DNA of 64,000 bases from Streptosporangium brasiliense (GCF_030811595.1 NZ_JAUSRB010000002.1:3782001-3846000); one strand, 5' to 3'; shown: positions 41,324 through 50,579, numbered from the stretch's first letter. Numbers and translations are program-made. The notes: generated by a model not told the origin, from the letters alone.

Positions 41324-42916
41324 ATGCAGTCCTACTCGAGCGCGGTGGCGCGGACCCCGCTGCTGGGCGAGACCATCGGCGACAACTTCGAGCGGACCGT
41401 GCGGCGCTTCGGCGACCGCGAGGCACTCGTCGACGTGCCCTCCGGCCGCCGCTGGACCTACGCCGAGCTCGACGCCGACGTGAACCGGCTGGCCCTCGCG
41501 CTCCTCGCCTCCGGCATCGCCAAGGGCGACCGGATCGGCATCTGGGCGCCCAACTGCGCCGAATGGATGATCGTCCAGTACGCCACCGCGAAGATCGGCG
41601 CGATCCTGGTCAACGTCAACCCCGCCTACCGCGCCCACGAGCTCGACTACGTCGTCAGGCAGTCGGGCCTGCGCCTGCTCATCAGCGCGCTCACGCACAA
41701 GGGCAGCGACTACCGCGCGATGGTCGAGGAGATCGGGTTCGCCGACGTCGTCTACCTCGGCGACCCCGGCTGGGACCGGCTGCTGGCGCTGACCGCCCCC
41801 GAGGAGCGGCTGCGCGAGCGCATGGCGTCGCTGAGCGCCGACGACGCGATCAACATCCAGTACACCTCCGGCACGACCGGCTTCCCCAAGGGCGCCACGC
41901 TCTCGCACCACAACATCCTCAACAACGGGTTCTTCGTCGGCGAGCTCATCCACTACGACGAGCACGACAGGGTGTGCCTGCCGGTGCCCTTCTACCACTG
42001 CTTCGGCATGGTGATGGGCAACCTCGGCGCCACCTCCCACGGCGCGTGCGTGGTCATCCCCGCGCCCGGCTTCGACCCCGAGTCGACGCTGCGGGCCGTA
42101 CAGCAGGAACGATGCACCTCCCTGTACGGCGTGCCGACCATGTTCATCGCCGAGCTCGCCCTCGCAGGGCAGTACGACCTGTCCAGCCTGCGCACCGGCA
42201 TCATGGCGGGCTCGCCCTGCCCTGTCGAGGTGATGAAGCGCGTCGTCACCGAGATGAACATGGCCGAGGTGGCCATCTGCTACGGCATGACCGAGACCTC
42301 GCCCGTCTCCACCATGACCAGGTCCGACGACGGCCTGGAGCGCCGCACCGAGACCGTCGGACGGGTGATGCCGCACGTCGAAGTCAAGATCACGCACCCG
42401 GCGACCGGGCTGACCGTGCCGCGCGGCGAGCCCGGCGAGCTGTGCACGCGCGGCTACTCGGTGATGCTCGGCTACTGGAACGAGCCGGAGCGCACGGCCG
42501 AGGTCATCGACGCCGCCCGCTGGATGCACACCGGCGACCTGGCCACCATGGACGCCGACGGTTACGTCAACGTGGTCGGTCGGATCAAGGACATGGTCAT
42601 CAGGGGCGGCGAGAACGTCTACCCGCGCGAGGTCGAGGAGTTCCTCTACCGCCACCCCGACATCGCCGACGTGCAGGTGATCGGCGTGCCCGACGAGAAG
42701 TACGGCGAGGAGCTCATGGCCTGGGTCGTCGTCCGCCAGGGCGGCACACCTCTGACCGCCGAGGCCGTCAGGGAGTTCTGCGCCGGCAAGCTCGCCCACT
42801 ACAAGATCCCGCGCTACGTCCACGTCGTCGACGGGTTCCCGATGACGGTCACCGGCAAGATCCGCAAGGTCGAGATGCGCGAGGAGAGCGTGCGCCTGCT
42901 CGGGCTCGACCAGTGA
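41324..42916 (+). CDS. Acyl-CoA synthetase (AMP-forming)
   Basis: 530 residues of the AMP-binding family. The P-loop is IQYTSGTTGFPKGATLSHHN. Core motifs are ICYGMTETSPVS, MHTGDLATMDADGYVNVVGR and RGGENVYPREVEEFLYRHPD; the catalytic Lys is in MTVTGKIRKVEMRE. It activates a carboxylic acid as acyl-AMP and then acyl-CoA. The sequence style is that of medium-chain fatty acyl or aryl-acyl ligases. GGAGG lies 8 bases before ATG 41324. Last gene of the TetR-controlled operon. Confidence 0.92.
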   Translation: MQSYSSAVARTPLLGETIGDNFERTVRRFGDREALVDVPSGRRWTYAELDADVNRLALALLASGIAKGDRIGIWAPNCAEWMIVQYATAKIGAILVNVNPAYRAHELDYVVRQSGLRLLISALTHKGSDYRAMVEEIGFADVVYLGDPGWDRLLALTAPEERLRERMASLSADDAINIQYTSGTTGFPKGATLSHHNILNNGFFVGELIHYDEHDRVCLPVPFYHCFGMVMGNLGATSHGACVVIPAPGFDPESTLRAVQQERCTSLYGVPTMFIAELALAGQYDLSSLRTGIMAGSPCPVEVMKRVVTEMNMAEVAICYGMTETSPVSTMTRSDDGLERRTETVGRVMPHVEVKITHPATGLTVPRGEPGELCTRGYSVMLGYWNEPERTAEVIDAARWMHTGDLATMDADGYVNVVGRIKDMVIRGGENVYPREVEEFLYRHPDIADVQVIGVPDEKYGEELMAWVVVRQGGTPLTAEAVREFCAGKLAHYKIPRYVHVVDGFPMTVTGKIRKVEMREESVRLLGLDQ

Positions 42917-43333
42917 GCCGGCGGTGAGGCTTGCGGCCGTGTGCGGGAGTTGCCGTGGCTCTCGGCCGCTGTCTCATCAGTCGCGTCATATGGAACGCTG
43001 ATGTCGTGGATCGGATGATGCTCGCCGGGCTCCTGGGCCGTGACGGGGAGGCGGAGATCGAATCTCGTCATCACTTTCGACTCTTCCTCGCGCCGGATGC
43101 TTTTCGAATCGTCGCCTGCCTCGGTGCCGGCCAAGAGCACAATGGTCAGGGATGGGATTGAACCTGCTCGGGCGGGCGCATGGCGTGTGTGCCTCGGTGG
43201 AAATTCGATACACCCGGATCAAAAGATGGCCCCCAGCCTTTGCGGCGGGGGCGGAATACGACCCGGCGACGGGGGAAGCGGTCAGAGTGGAACCGGCCAG
43301 CCCGCTCCACCGGTACGAGGAGACCTGAACCCG
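42917..43333. other. Noncoding interval before the PP2C-like gene
   Basis: No convincing gene. Local GC falls around 42980-43150 and several short frames there lack family features and good starts. It probably marks the boundary between the catabolic island and the accessory region. Confidence 0.5.
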
Positions 43334-44152
43334 ATGCGTGTCACCTTCGCCACCCAAGCAGTTCCCGGCCGTCCGAACGAGGACTTCGTCGGTGCCACAC
43401 CGGACGCGATCGTCCTGCTCGACGGCGCAGGCACCCCGCCCGGCTCGGAATCCGGCTGTGTTCACGGTGTCACCTGGTACGCGCGCTCCCTCGGCTCCAC
43501 CCTCCTGGCCGGCCTGGCCCAGGACGGCAAGCCGCTGACGGAGATCCTGGCGGAGGGCATCAAAGCCGTGGCCTCCCTGCACGACTTCGTCTGCGACCTG
43601 ACCCATCCCGGCTCGCCCTCGGCCACCGTGGTCATGCTCCGCCGTACGGCTGACACGCTGGACTTCCTCGTCCTGGCCGACTCCGTCCTCATCCTCGACG
43701 TGATCGGTACGGCGGAGCCGATGGTTGTCTGCGACGACCGGGAGGCCCAGGTCGGCGCGGCCCACCGGACGGCCATGGACGCGCTCGCCTCCGGCAGCCC
43801 CGGGCATGTCTCGGCCCACCGTGCTTACGTGGAGACCCTGCGCGATCACCGTAACCGCGACGGCGGGTTCTGGGTCGCCGCCGTCGACCCCCTCGCCGCC
43901 GAACAGGCCCTCACCGGAACGGTTCCCGCCGCCCGCGTGCGTGCCGCCGCGCTGCTCAGCGACGGAGCATCCCGCCTCGTCGACCGCTTCCGCCTGGCCA
44001 CCTGGCGACAGACCCTCGACCTGCTCGACGACTCCGGCCCCGAAGAGCTGATCCGCCGAGTCCGCGAGGCCGAACGCAGCGATCCGGACGGCTCCCGCTG
44101 GCCACGCGGTAAGGCGCACGATGACGCCACGGCCGTCTCTTGCCACATCTGA
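43334..44152 (+). CDS. PP2C-like protein phosphatase
   Basis: 272 residues with the scattered Asp motifs of the PP2C fold: PGRPNEDFVG near the N-terminus, AIVLLDGAGTP around residue 28, LLSDGASRLVD near 215 and KAHDDATAVSC at the end. It has no membrane span or sensor domain. It should remove phosphate from Ser/Thr in target proteins. No kinase gene is visible within the window, so the partner is unknown. Confidence 0.8.
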   Translation: MRVTFATQAVPGRPNEDFVGATPDAIVLLDGAGTPPGSESGCVHGVTWYARSLGSTLLAGLAQDGKPLTEILAEGIKAVASLHDFVCDLTHPGSPSATVVMLRRTADTLDFLVLADSVLILDVIGTAEPMVVCDDREAQVGAAHRTAMDALASGSPGHVSAHRAYVETLRDHRNRDGGFWVAAVDPLAAEQALTGTVPAARVRAAALLSDGASRLVDRFRLATWRQTLDLLDDSGPEELIRRVREAERSDPDGSRWPRGKAHDDATAVSCHI

Positions 44153-44265
44153 CCGCTACTCCACCCACCACCAGCGGCTCCCGAGATCATGGACCCGACT
44201 GCCTGAACCGCCGGCAGCGGTTGGATGCTCGGCTGCCTGTTTCACCGCCCGCGGGAACGCAAGCT

Positions 44266-44832
44266 CTACGACGAGTCCGCGGCGTTCCCGCCTGCGGGTG
44301 GCCGACCACCATCAGGGACGGTGCCACCGGACAACGCTGACGCCGCCTGATCGTCAACCGATACCGGTCTGCTCAGCCGCACCTCCTCCTCCGCGTATCC
44401 CAGCGCCTGGTAGAAACTTCGGGCGCGGACATTGGCCGCACCGGTCTCCAACGTGATGCGCTGCAGGCCGTGGTCGCGCGCCCAGGACTCAGCGGCGTTC
44501 ACCAAGGCACGCCCGATCCCCATGCGTTCTGCCTCGGCAGAGACGACGAGCTCGCCGATATAGGCGTCCACCTGGCCGGTGAAGTGCCGGCGGGTGGTCA
44601 CGGTGACAAAGCCCGCGACACGCCCGTCGCGGACCGCCACCAGCACGCCGTGGCCGTCGCTGTTGCCCTGGCCCAGGGAACAGGTGACCCAGCCGCGCAC
44701 GGCGACGGATACGGCAGCGGCATCCCGCCAGGCCGCGACCCCCTCGGTCAGGCGCGGGGCCAGCGTGACGATGGCATCACGGTCTTCGTCTCGGTAGGGC
44801 CGGATCACGACGGAGGACTGTCCACCACTCAT
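44266..44832 (-). CDS. GNAT-family N-acetyltransferase
   Basis: 188 residues. Core motif: YIGELVVSAEAERMGIGRALVNAAESWARDHG, then ITLETGAANVRARSFYQALGYAEEE. The last 30 residues are low-complexity and may be an extension by read-through. Start ATG 44832 has no obvious ribosome-binding site. The substrate is unknown; such enzymes near drug-modifying remnants sometimes acetylate aminoglycosides, but there is no sequence evidence for that here. Confidence 0.82.
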   Translation of the reverse strand: MSGGQSSVVIRPYRDEDRDAIVTLAPRLTEGVAAWRDAAAVSVAVRGWVTCSLGQGNSDGHGVLVAVRDGRVAGFVTVTTRRHFTGQVDAYIGELVVSAEAERMGIGRALVNAAESWARDHGLQRITLETGAANVRARSFYQALGYAEEEVRLSRPVSVDDQAASALSGGTVPDGGRPPAGGNAADSS

Positions 44833-44851
44833 GACCGGCAGTCTGGCATCC

Positions 44852-44902
44852 GACCCCCTCGTGAAAAAACAGTCGCCCCCGATCCCCTCGCGAAAAACAG
44901 TC
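44852..44902. repeat. Two near-identical 22-bp direct repeats
   Basis: CCCCTCGTGAAAAAACAGTC (44855-44874) and CCCCTCGCGAAAAACAGTC (44884-44902) lie 29 bases apart, directly upstream of the minus-strand acetyltransferase. They may be paired regulator sites or a local duplication. The interval up to 45132 shows no gene. Confidence 0.55.
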
Positions 44903-45132
44903 AGCGGCCCGCAGGCGCCAACTCGGCTTGACGCCTTACGCAGATCGGATGTGCGGACCGGCGGCCGGTACGCGGTGCCGACCTGCCGGTGCTGGTCCGG
45001 CGGTGGCTCGAACGGCACGACTCGGCCATGGAGGAGCCGTCAGTAGAGCCTGTGGATCAGGTAGGCCTATGGCGTGCGCCTGATCATATGGCGGGCGCCC
45101 GTCGGCTGGGGTGACTGCGTCTCGTTGAGGAG

Positions 45133-45444
45133 TGACTGCACGACCGGGAGGGTGTCGCGCCGGCTGACCTGGACGTGGCCCACTGCTCCACGGCAATGGC
45201 ACTGCTCCACGGCGCTCCTGCCGGGATGCTCTTCGCCGATCGGTACGTCGCCGCAGGCGGCCGGCTGACCGTCGATCCCGCCGCCCATCTGTACTGGCGG
45301 ACATTGGACGCCTTGGCCTTCGCGCCGGATGCCGAAAAGGTCGCTGGCCCTTGGCGCGAACTCGGACGCACCGATCTGACTTCCACGCTGCTCACCTCCC
45401 GGTTGGAGGACTATCTGCAGGAGCTCTTCGACCGCTACGGCTGA
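45133..45444 (+). pseudogene. Aminoglycoside phosphotransferase-family remnant (C-terminal)
   Basis: Reads PADLDVAHCSTAMALLHG, then ADRYVAAGGRLTVDPAAHLYW and LLTSRLEDYLQELFDRYG. DLDVAHC...LALLHG and DP..HLYW..LDAL are the C-terminal landmarks of APH/HSK2-like small-molecule kinases. A stop codon lies in frame just upstream and the nucleotide-binding and catalytic Asp regions are missing, so this is a decayed fragment. GTG 45175 could start an 89-residue frame but would not give a functional enzyme. Confidence 0.68.
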
Positions 45445-46116
45445 CATCGCCCAACGCATAGCTCAAGACAAATGTGGCATCGACAATGGCACTGATCGCG
45501 TTTCCCGTGACTCCCCGCCGATCCCCTCGCTTCCTGTCCCATCGGGCACACGACGGGCACGATGTCAGGACGCTGGACAGCACCGGAGATCATCCTCACT
45601 TCTGCATGGCAGAAAAGCCACAGCCGACCTAAGAACCTGCGGATTAAAAGATCGCCCTCGGGCCGTTCCGGACGGTTCAATGCAGGTCATCCCTGAAGGA
45701 GCGGGGCTGGTCAAGTAGCGGTGAGAGGCCGGGCCTGCCGTTGTTTCCCGTCTTTCTTTGGTCCCGGCTATGGGTTTCAGGCATGCCGACGAGGGGCCTG
45801 GGTCAAGATGGAGCGCCCGCAGCGGAGCGAGGACGTACGATCTTGACGCGGGCCCCGGCGGTCGGCGGACACTGGTGAAACGCCGGGACGGGTATGCGGT
45901 TGTGGCTGCGTTCCCCATCGGCAGCTCGGCGGGCGGCAGGCCGGTCGGCTGCGGTCATCCCTTCGCGGTGGGTCCTTCCCGCATGGCGTGCGGGGGTGGC
46001 ATGGGGCGTTTCACAGGCGACCGGCGGGGCCAATCAGAGGACTCGCTCGCGCCGCATCCGGGGGGCGGGGAACAGACCTGCGGGCGGCCTCGCGCCGGTC
46101 ACCGGCCTACGGGCCC
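45445..46116. other. Noncoding interval downstream of the IS110 transposase
   Basis: No gene is supported. At about 45796-45866 an imperfect inverted repeat is visible: GGGCCTGGGTCAAGAT on the left and ATCTTGACGCGGGCCC on the right, 14 of 16 positions pairing. The end of the IS110 element should lie in this interval, but its short ends cannot be fixed by eye. Confidence 0.45.
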
Positions 46117-47181
46117 TCATTCGGTTGTGTCCGCACCAGCGGCCGGGGTGCGGTGGCGCTCCAGCCGGCGGATGCGGCCGTCACGCAAGCCGTAGAAGAC
46201 CAGCTCCAGTAGCTCGCGGGCGGCGGCGATCTTGGCGATGCTCTTTGCCTCGGGGCTGCGGCGGGCAAGGATGCCGGCCTTGACCTGTCCGATCACCGAT
46301 GTCGCGGGCACCCGCTGAACGGCCTCCACCAGGGCCCAGCGCAGGGTCGGCGGGCCCTGCTTGGTGATGTGCCCGCGGGCGACCTTGCAGTCGGATTCGC
46401 GATGGCGCGGGGTGAGGCCGGCCCAGGAGGCGAGCTGTTCGGGCCGCTTGAAGCGGCGCACGTCCCCGACCTCGGCGACGATCACGGCGGCCAGGATCGG
46501 GCCGATGCCGTCACAGGCCTGGATCGCCCGATAGCCCGCGTGACCGGCGAGCAGGTCGGCGATGACCTCCTCCAGCAGGCCGATCTCGTCGGTGAGGGCG
46601 TCGGTCAGGCGCAGCAGCGAGCCCAGCTTGCCGGCATAGGGCTGGGGCAGTGCCACGGCCTGCAGCCATATCCGGCCGCCGGTGCCGAAGATGTCGCGGC
46701 AGGCGGCCGGGATGCCGCGCTTGGCCAAGATCGCGTGGATCTGGTCGCGGCCGCCCGCGCGCAGGCGCACCAGCTTGATCCGGTAGCGGGTCAGCTCGCG
46801 CAGCTGCCGGACCGGCTCGGGGGCGATCCATGCCTCGGGCAGCCGGTTCATGCGCAGCAGGTCGGCCAGGTCGGCGGCGTCGCGCCGGTCGTTTTTGACC
46901 CGGCGGTAGGTGAAGGCCTTGACGCCCAGTGGGTGGGCCAGGTGGACCTCGGCGCCGGCCGTCTGGAGGGTGTCGGTGGCCCAGTACCAGCCGTGGGTCG
47001 CCTCCAGCACGACCTTCGGCTCGGGGCCCGCCTGAGCGAGCGTCTGGCGAAGCGCCGCCGGACTGTTGTCGATCTTCTCGGTCCATAGGCGCTCGCCGTC
47101 GGCGGTCATGGACACCAGCACGCTGCGGTGGCGATGCAGATCCATTCCCACGTACTGGATGCCGTCGTAGTCTGTCCTCAT
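46117..47181 (-). CDS. IS110-family transposase (DEDD recombinase)
   Basis: 354 residues. The DEDD RuvC-like domain has VGMDLHRHRS, VVLEATHGWYW and KNDRRDAADLADLLR. The C-terminal Tnp_2 domain reads IQACDGIGPILAAVIVAEVGDVRRF and FKRPEQLASWAGLTP, with GHITKQGPPTLRWALVEA. IS110 enzymes are guided by a bridge RNA and leave no inverted repeats. The start is ATG 47181, with GGGAGG just upstream. The frame is intact, so the element could be active. Confidence 0.92.
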   Translation of the reverse strand: MRTDYDGIQYVGMDLHRHRSVLVSMTADGERLWTEKIDNSPAALRQTLAQAGPEPKVVLEATHGWYWATDTLQTAGAEVHLAHPLGVKAFTYRRVKNDRRDAADLADLLRMNRLPEAWIAPEPVRQLRELTRYRIKLVRLRAGGRDQIHAILAKRGIPAACRDIFGTGGRIWLQAVALPQPYAGKLGSLLRLTDALTDEIGLLEEVIADLLAGHAGYRAIQACDGIGPILAAVIVAEVGDVRRFKRPEQLASWAGLTPRHRESDCKVARGHITKQGPPTLRWALVEAVQRVPATSVIGQVKAGILARRSPEAKSIAKIAAARELLELVFYGLRDGRIRRLERHRTPAAGADTTE

Positions 47182-47466
47182 CAGGGGCCTCCCTCGTCGT
47201 GAGGACGTGTGACACCCCAAGCATCCGCTTACGGACCAGGGGACGTCGCGGGGAGCGGAGGCCCCGCTCCTTCATCGCATCAGATGGCATGTGTGGTCCG
47301 TCTTGAACGGCTCTGAACCTCCCTGCATTGCAACCCGAAGTGCAACCCAGCACTTGGTGGGCGAGAGCCGAGGAGTGAGGCTTCGGACCGTTGATCCCCT
47401 GATCCTGCGTGAAGATCAGCGGATGCGCTGTGGTCACGTCCAGCGAAGTGGTGTATGAGTTGACCT
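47182..47466 (-). other. Candidate bridge-RNA region of the IS110 element
   Basis: About 285 bases without a gene lie upstream of the IS110 transposase start, the position where IS110-group elements encode their bridge RNA. It holds pairing segments such as GGGGAGCGGAGGCCCCGCTCC (47254-47274; arms GGAGCG/CGCTCC) and TGCAACCCGAAGTGCAACCCAGC. It ends where the split IS256 element begins, so part of the IS110 left end may be lost. Confidence 0.4.
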
Positions 47467-47489
47467 TCGCGTGATCCTGTTTCTGCAGG

Positions 47490-47738
47490 TTAAGCGTTAA
47501 GTGTCTGCGGAAGTGGATTCGAGGTCGGTGTGTCATCCACGAGGAGCCGGACGCGGGCTTTGGCGAGGATGTCCAGGCCCAGGTAGCGGCGGGCCTCGGT
47601 CCATTCGTCGGTCTGTTCGGCCAGGACCACGCCGACCAGCCGGATGATCGCTTGCCGGTCGGGGAAAATGCCGACGACGTCGGTGCGGCGGCGGATCTCC
47701 TTGTTCAGCCGCTCTTGGGGGTTATTGGACCAGATCTG
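47490..47738 (-). pseudogene. IS256-family transposase, C-terminal part
   Basis: Reads QIWSNNPQERLNKEIRRRTD, then VVGIFPDRQAIIRLVGVVLAEQTDEW and RRYLGLDILAKARVRLL, ending at TAA 47490-47492. It contains the third acidic residue of the DDE triad (Glu in NPQERLNKEI). Joining it to the N-terminal part at 49516 across one copy of CAGATCTG restores EIWKQIWSNNPQER in frame. Confidence 0.9.
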
Positions 47739-49515
47739 ACACTGTTGGCGAATCCGCGAGACTGCCTGCGCGGAGAGTGACGGCGGTGGGATCATGATCC
47801 TTCTGTTAGATCGGGGCTGCTGCCGAGGAGGTTCGGTTGTCCCTGCGCCCGATCGAGGATCATGACATTCCCGAAGAGACCGCCCGCATCTGCGCAGCAG
47901 CCTTCCCGAAGGGAAGCCTGCCGATCCGGTTGCGGGACGCTCTGGGACAGGTGTTCCGGGATGCCGAGTTCATCGGCATGTTCTCTCGGCGCGGACGGCC
48001 TGCGGTGTCGCCGGGCCGATTGGCGCTGGTCAGCGTGCTGCAGTTCCTGGAAGGGCTGTCGGACCGGCAGACCGCTGATGCAGTGCGGGGACGGATCGAC
48101 TGGAAATACGCCCTGGGTCTGGAGTTGACTGATCCAGGGTTCGACTTCTCGGTGCTGAGCGAGTTCCGATCACGTCTGATCGAGGCCGGGCCCGATCGGC
48201 TGCTCGATCTGATGCTTTTGCGGTTGCAGGCGGCGGGGCTGGTGAAGGCCGGTGGCCGCCAGCGCACCGATTCCACCCATGTTCTCGCCGCGATCCGCGC
48301 AGTCAACCGATTGGAACTTGTCGGCGAGACGATGCGGGCCGCGCTCGCCGCTGTGGCCATCGTCGCTCCCAACTGGCTCGCCCCGCTGATCGAGCAGGGC
48401 TGGGCCCAGCGTTACGGTCATCGGGTAGAGGAGTACCAGCTACCCAAGGACGACGCGAAACGCCTGGCCTATGCCGAGACGATCGGCGCCGACGGAGATC
48501 GGCTGCTTGGCTGCATCGACTCCGACGAGGCTCCGGCTTGGCTTCGTGAACTCCCGGCCATCGGGGTGTTGCGGCGGGTCTGGGACCAGCAGTTCCGCCT
48601 CGACGAACAAGGCCGCCGCCGCTGGCGAGAGCCGAAGGATCTTCCTCCTTCGGGCGAGCGGCAAGCCTCGCCCTATGACGACGATGCCCGCTACGGAGTC
48701 AAACGCGGCAGCGGCTGGGTCGGCTACAAGGCTCACCTGACCGAGACCTGCGAGCCAGACGTCCCGCACGTGGTCGTGAACGTCGCCACGACCGCCGCGC
48801 AGGTCGCTGACAACGACCTGATCCCCGTCATCCACGCCAGGCTCACCGAACGTGATCTCTTGCCGGATATCCATCTGATCGACTCGGGATACACCGGCGG
48901 CGAGCTTGTCGTGACCAGCCGGAATACCTACGGCATCGACCTGTTGGGGCCCGCCCGGGAAGATTGCAGCTGGCAGGCCAAAGCCGGGGAGGGCTTCGAC
49001 AGCTCTGGGTTCACCATCGACTGGCACAACCAGACGGTCACCTGCCCACAGGGTAAGACCTCCACCAGTTGGGCGCCCTGGCGAACCAAGGCCGGCGAGG
49101 AGTCCATCCACGTCGACTTCTCCAAGTCCGACTGCACCTCCTGCCCGGTCCGCGCCAAATGCACCCGCGCCAAACGCGAACCCCGTCAGCTCACCCTCCA
49201 CGCACGCGAAGTCCACGAGACCTTGCAGCGCAACCGGGCCGCCCAACAGACCGAAGCCTGGAAACAGCAGTACGCTCTGCGCTCCGGCATCGAAGGCACC
49301 ATCTCCCAGGCAGTGCGCGGCTTCCAGCTGCGCAGATCCCGCTACCTCGGCTTGGCCAAGACCCATGTGCAGCACGTCCTGACAGCAGCCGCGATCAACT
49401 TCGTCCGCATCGACGCCTGGCTCACCGGCGTCCCTCTATCCACCAGTCGCCGCCACCATCTCGAAAAGCTCCAAACCGCGGTCGCCGCCTGACCACCGGG
49501 ATTGGCCAACAGTGT
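47739..49515 (+). mobile_element. IS1182-family insertion sequence (1777 bp) with 8-bp target duplication
   Basis: Terminal inverted repeats ACACTGTTGGCGAATCC (47739-47755) and ACACTGTTGGCCAATCC (complement of 49499-49515) match at 16 of 17 positions. Direct repeats CAGATCTG flank it at 47731-47738 and 49516-49523. Removing the element and one repeat restores the IS256 transposase frame exactly. It encodes one intact transposase, so the insertion may be recent. Confidence 0.95.
47837..49492 (+). CDS. IS1182-family transposase
   Basis: 551 residues. N-terminal DUF772-type domain (FSRRGRPAVSPGRLALVSVLQFLEGLSDRQTADAVRG), then a DDE domain with RTDSTHVLAAIRAVNR, a later IHLIDSGYTGG and the Glu in YALRSGIEGTISQAVRGF. 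A Cys cluster (DCTSCPVRAKCTR) of the zinc-ribbon type precedes the last part. The start is TTG 47837 with GAGGAGG upstream. The frame is complete. Confidence 0.93.
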   Translation: MSLRPIEDHDIPEETARICAAAFPKGSLPIRLRDALGQVFRDAEFIGMFSRRGRPAVSPGRLALVSVLQFLEGLSDRQTADAVRGRIDWKYALGLELTDPGFDFSVLSEFRSRLIEAGPDRLLDLMLLRLQAAGLVKAGGRQRTDSTHVLAAIRAVNRLELVGETMRAALAAVAIVAPNWLAPLIEQGWAQRYGHRVEEYQLPKDDAKRLAYAETIGADGDRLLGCIDSDEAPAWLRELPAIGVLRRVWDQQFRLDEQGRRRWREPKDLPPSGERQASPYDDDARYGVKRGSGWVGYKAHLTETCEPDVPHVVVNVATTAAQVADNDLIPVIHARLTERDLLPDIHLIDSGYTGGELVVTSRNTYGIDLLGPAREDCSWQAKAGEGFDSSGFTIDWHNQTVTCPQGKTSTSWAPWRTKAGEESIHVDFSKSDCTSCPVRAKCTRAKREPRQLTLHAREVHETLQRNRAAQQTEAWKQQYALRSGIEGTISQAVRGFQLRRSRYLGLAKTHVQHVLTAAAINFVRIDAWLTGVPLSTSRRHHLEKLQTAVAA

Positions 49516-50516
49516 CAGATCTGCTTCCAGATCTCCCGCGGGAACGCGGCAAAGGCCAGCACCTCCTCCCGGGCGGCGTCCAGGTGCTCGCAGGCCGCTG
49601 GGTACTTCGCTTCCAAGGCGTCGATGACCCAGGCATGCTGGGCCCACACCGCTTCACTGGTGGGCTGGTCGAAGATCGTGCGCACCAGCGTGGCCACCCA
49701 CGGCTGCGCCGACTTCGGGACCGTGGTGAGCAGGTTGCGCAGGTAATGAGTGCGGCAGCGCTGCCAGGACGCGCCCGGCAAGGTCGCGCCGATCGCCTCG
49801 ACCAGCCCGGCATGGGCATCAGAGATAACCAGTTGCACCCCTGACAGGCCACGAGAGACCAGCCCGCGCAGGAAGGCCAGCCAGCCGGCGCCGTCCTCGG
49901 CCGAGGTGACCTCCAACCCCAAGATCTCCCGCTGGCCGCCTGCGTTGACCGCGGTGGCCACCAGGACATGCACGTTGATGATTCGTCCGCCCTCACGGAC
50001 CTTCTGCGTCAGCGCGTCCAGCCAGACGAAGGCATACGGACCGGCGTCCAAGGCGCGGGTGCGGAAGGCCTCGACCTGGGCGTCGAGCACCTTGGCCATC
50101 TCGCTGACCTGGCTTTTGGAGATGTGCTTGATCCCGAGTTGCTCGACCAGCTTGTCCACCCTCCGTGTCGAGACCCCGAGCAGGTAGCTGGTGGCCACCA
50201 CACTGATCAGCGCTTGTTCGGCCCGGCGACGCCGTTCCAGCAGCCAGTCCGGGAAGTAGGAGCCCGAGCGCAGCTTGGGGATCGCCAGCTCGACGGTGCC
50301 GGCCCGGGTGTCCCAGTCGCGGCTGCGGTAGCCGTTGCGCCGGTTGGTGCGCTCGTCGCTGCGGGTACGGTAGTCGGCGCCGCACAGACCGTCGGCCTCG
50401 GCCGACATCAATGCCTCGGCCATGGTCTTCACCATGGATCGCAACAGATCCGAGTCCCCGGTCTCGATCTGCTGAGCCAGCCAGGCGGCAGGGTCCACAC
50501 TGTTGTTCACGGCCAT
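49516..50516 (-). pseudogene. IS256-family transposase, N-terminal part
   Basis: 333 residues from ATG 50516 (MAVNNSVDPAAWLAQQIE) to the insertion point at EIWKQI. It contains the first two acidic residues of the DDE triad (FVWLDAL and LVISDAHAGL) and the C-x-H pair (WQRCRTHYLRNLL). The third residue is on the other side of the inserted IS, so it is inactive. The apparent full length was about 416 residues. Confidence 0.92.
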
Positions 50517-50579
50517 CGCTTTGTTCTCCTTCGATCATGGTTTCGCAACCTGAAGGATCACGCGATGGCCGTCCTCATT

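Larger units (their letters stand above)
47467..50565 (-). mobile_element. IS256-family element, interrupted by an IS1182-family insertion
   Basis: Terminal inverted repeats TCGCGTGATCCT (47467-47478) and its complement (50554-50565), each followed inward by a CAGGTT motif, bound the element. Without the inserted element the length is about 1.31 kb, normal for IS256. The flanking 8 bases do not match each other, so no target duplication remains, which suggests a past rearrangement. The transposase gene is split, so the element is not autonomous. Confidence 0.82.

Noticed and set aside
45758..46195. 145-codon plus-strand frame next to the IS110 transposase
   Set aside because: No family features, and it runs into the transposase antisense. 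The sequence contains inverted repeats typical of noncoding flanks.
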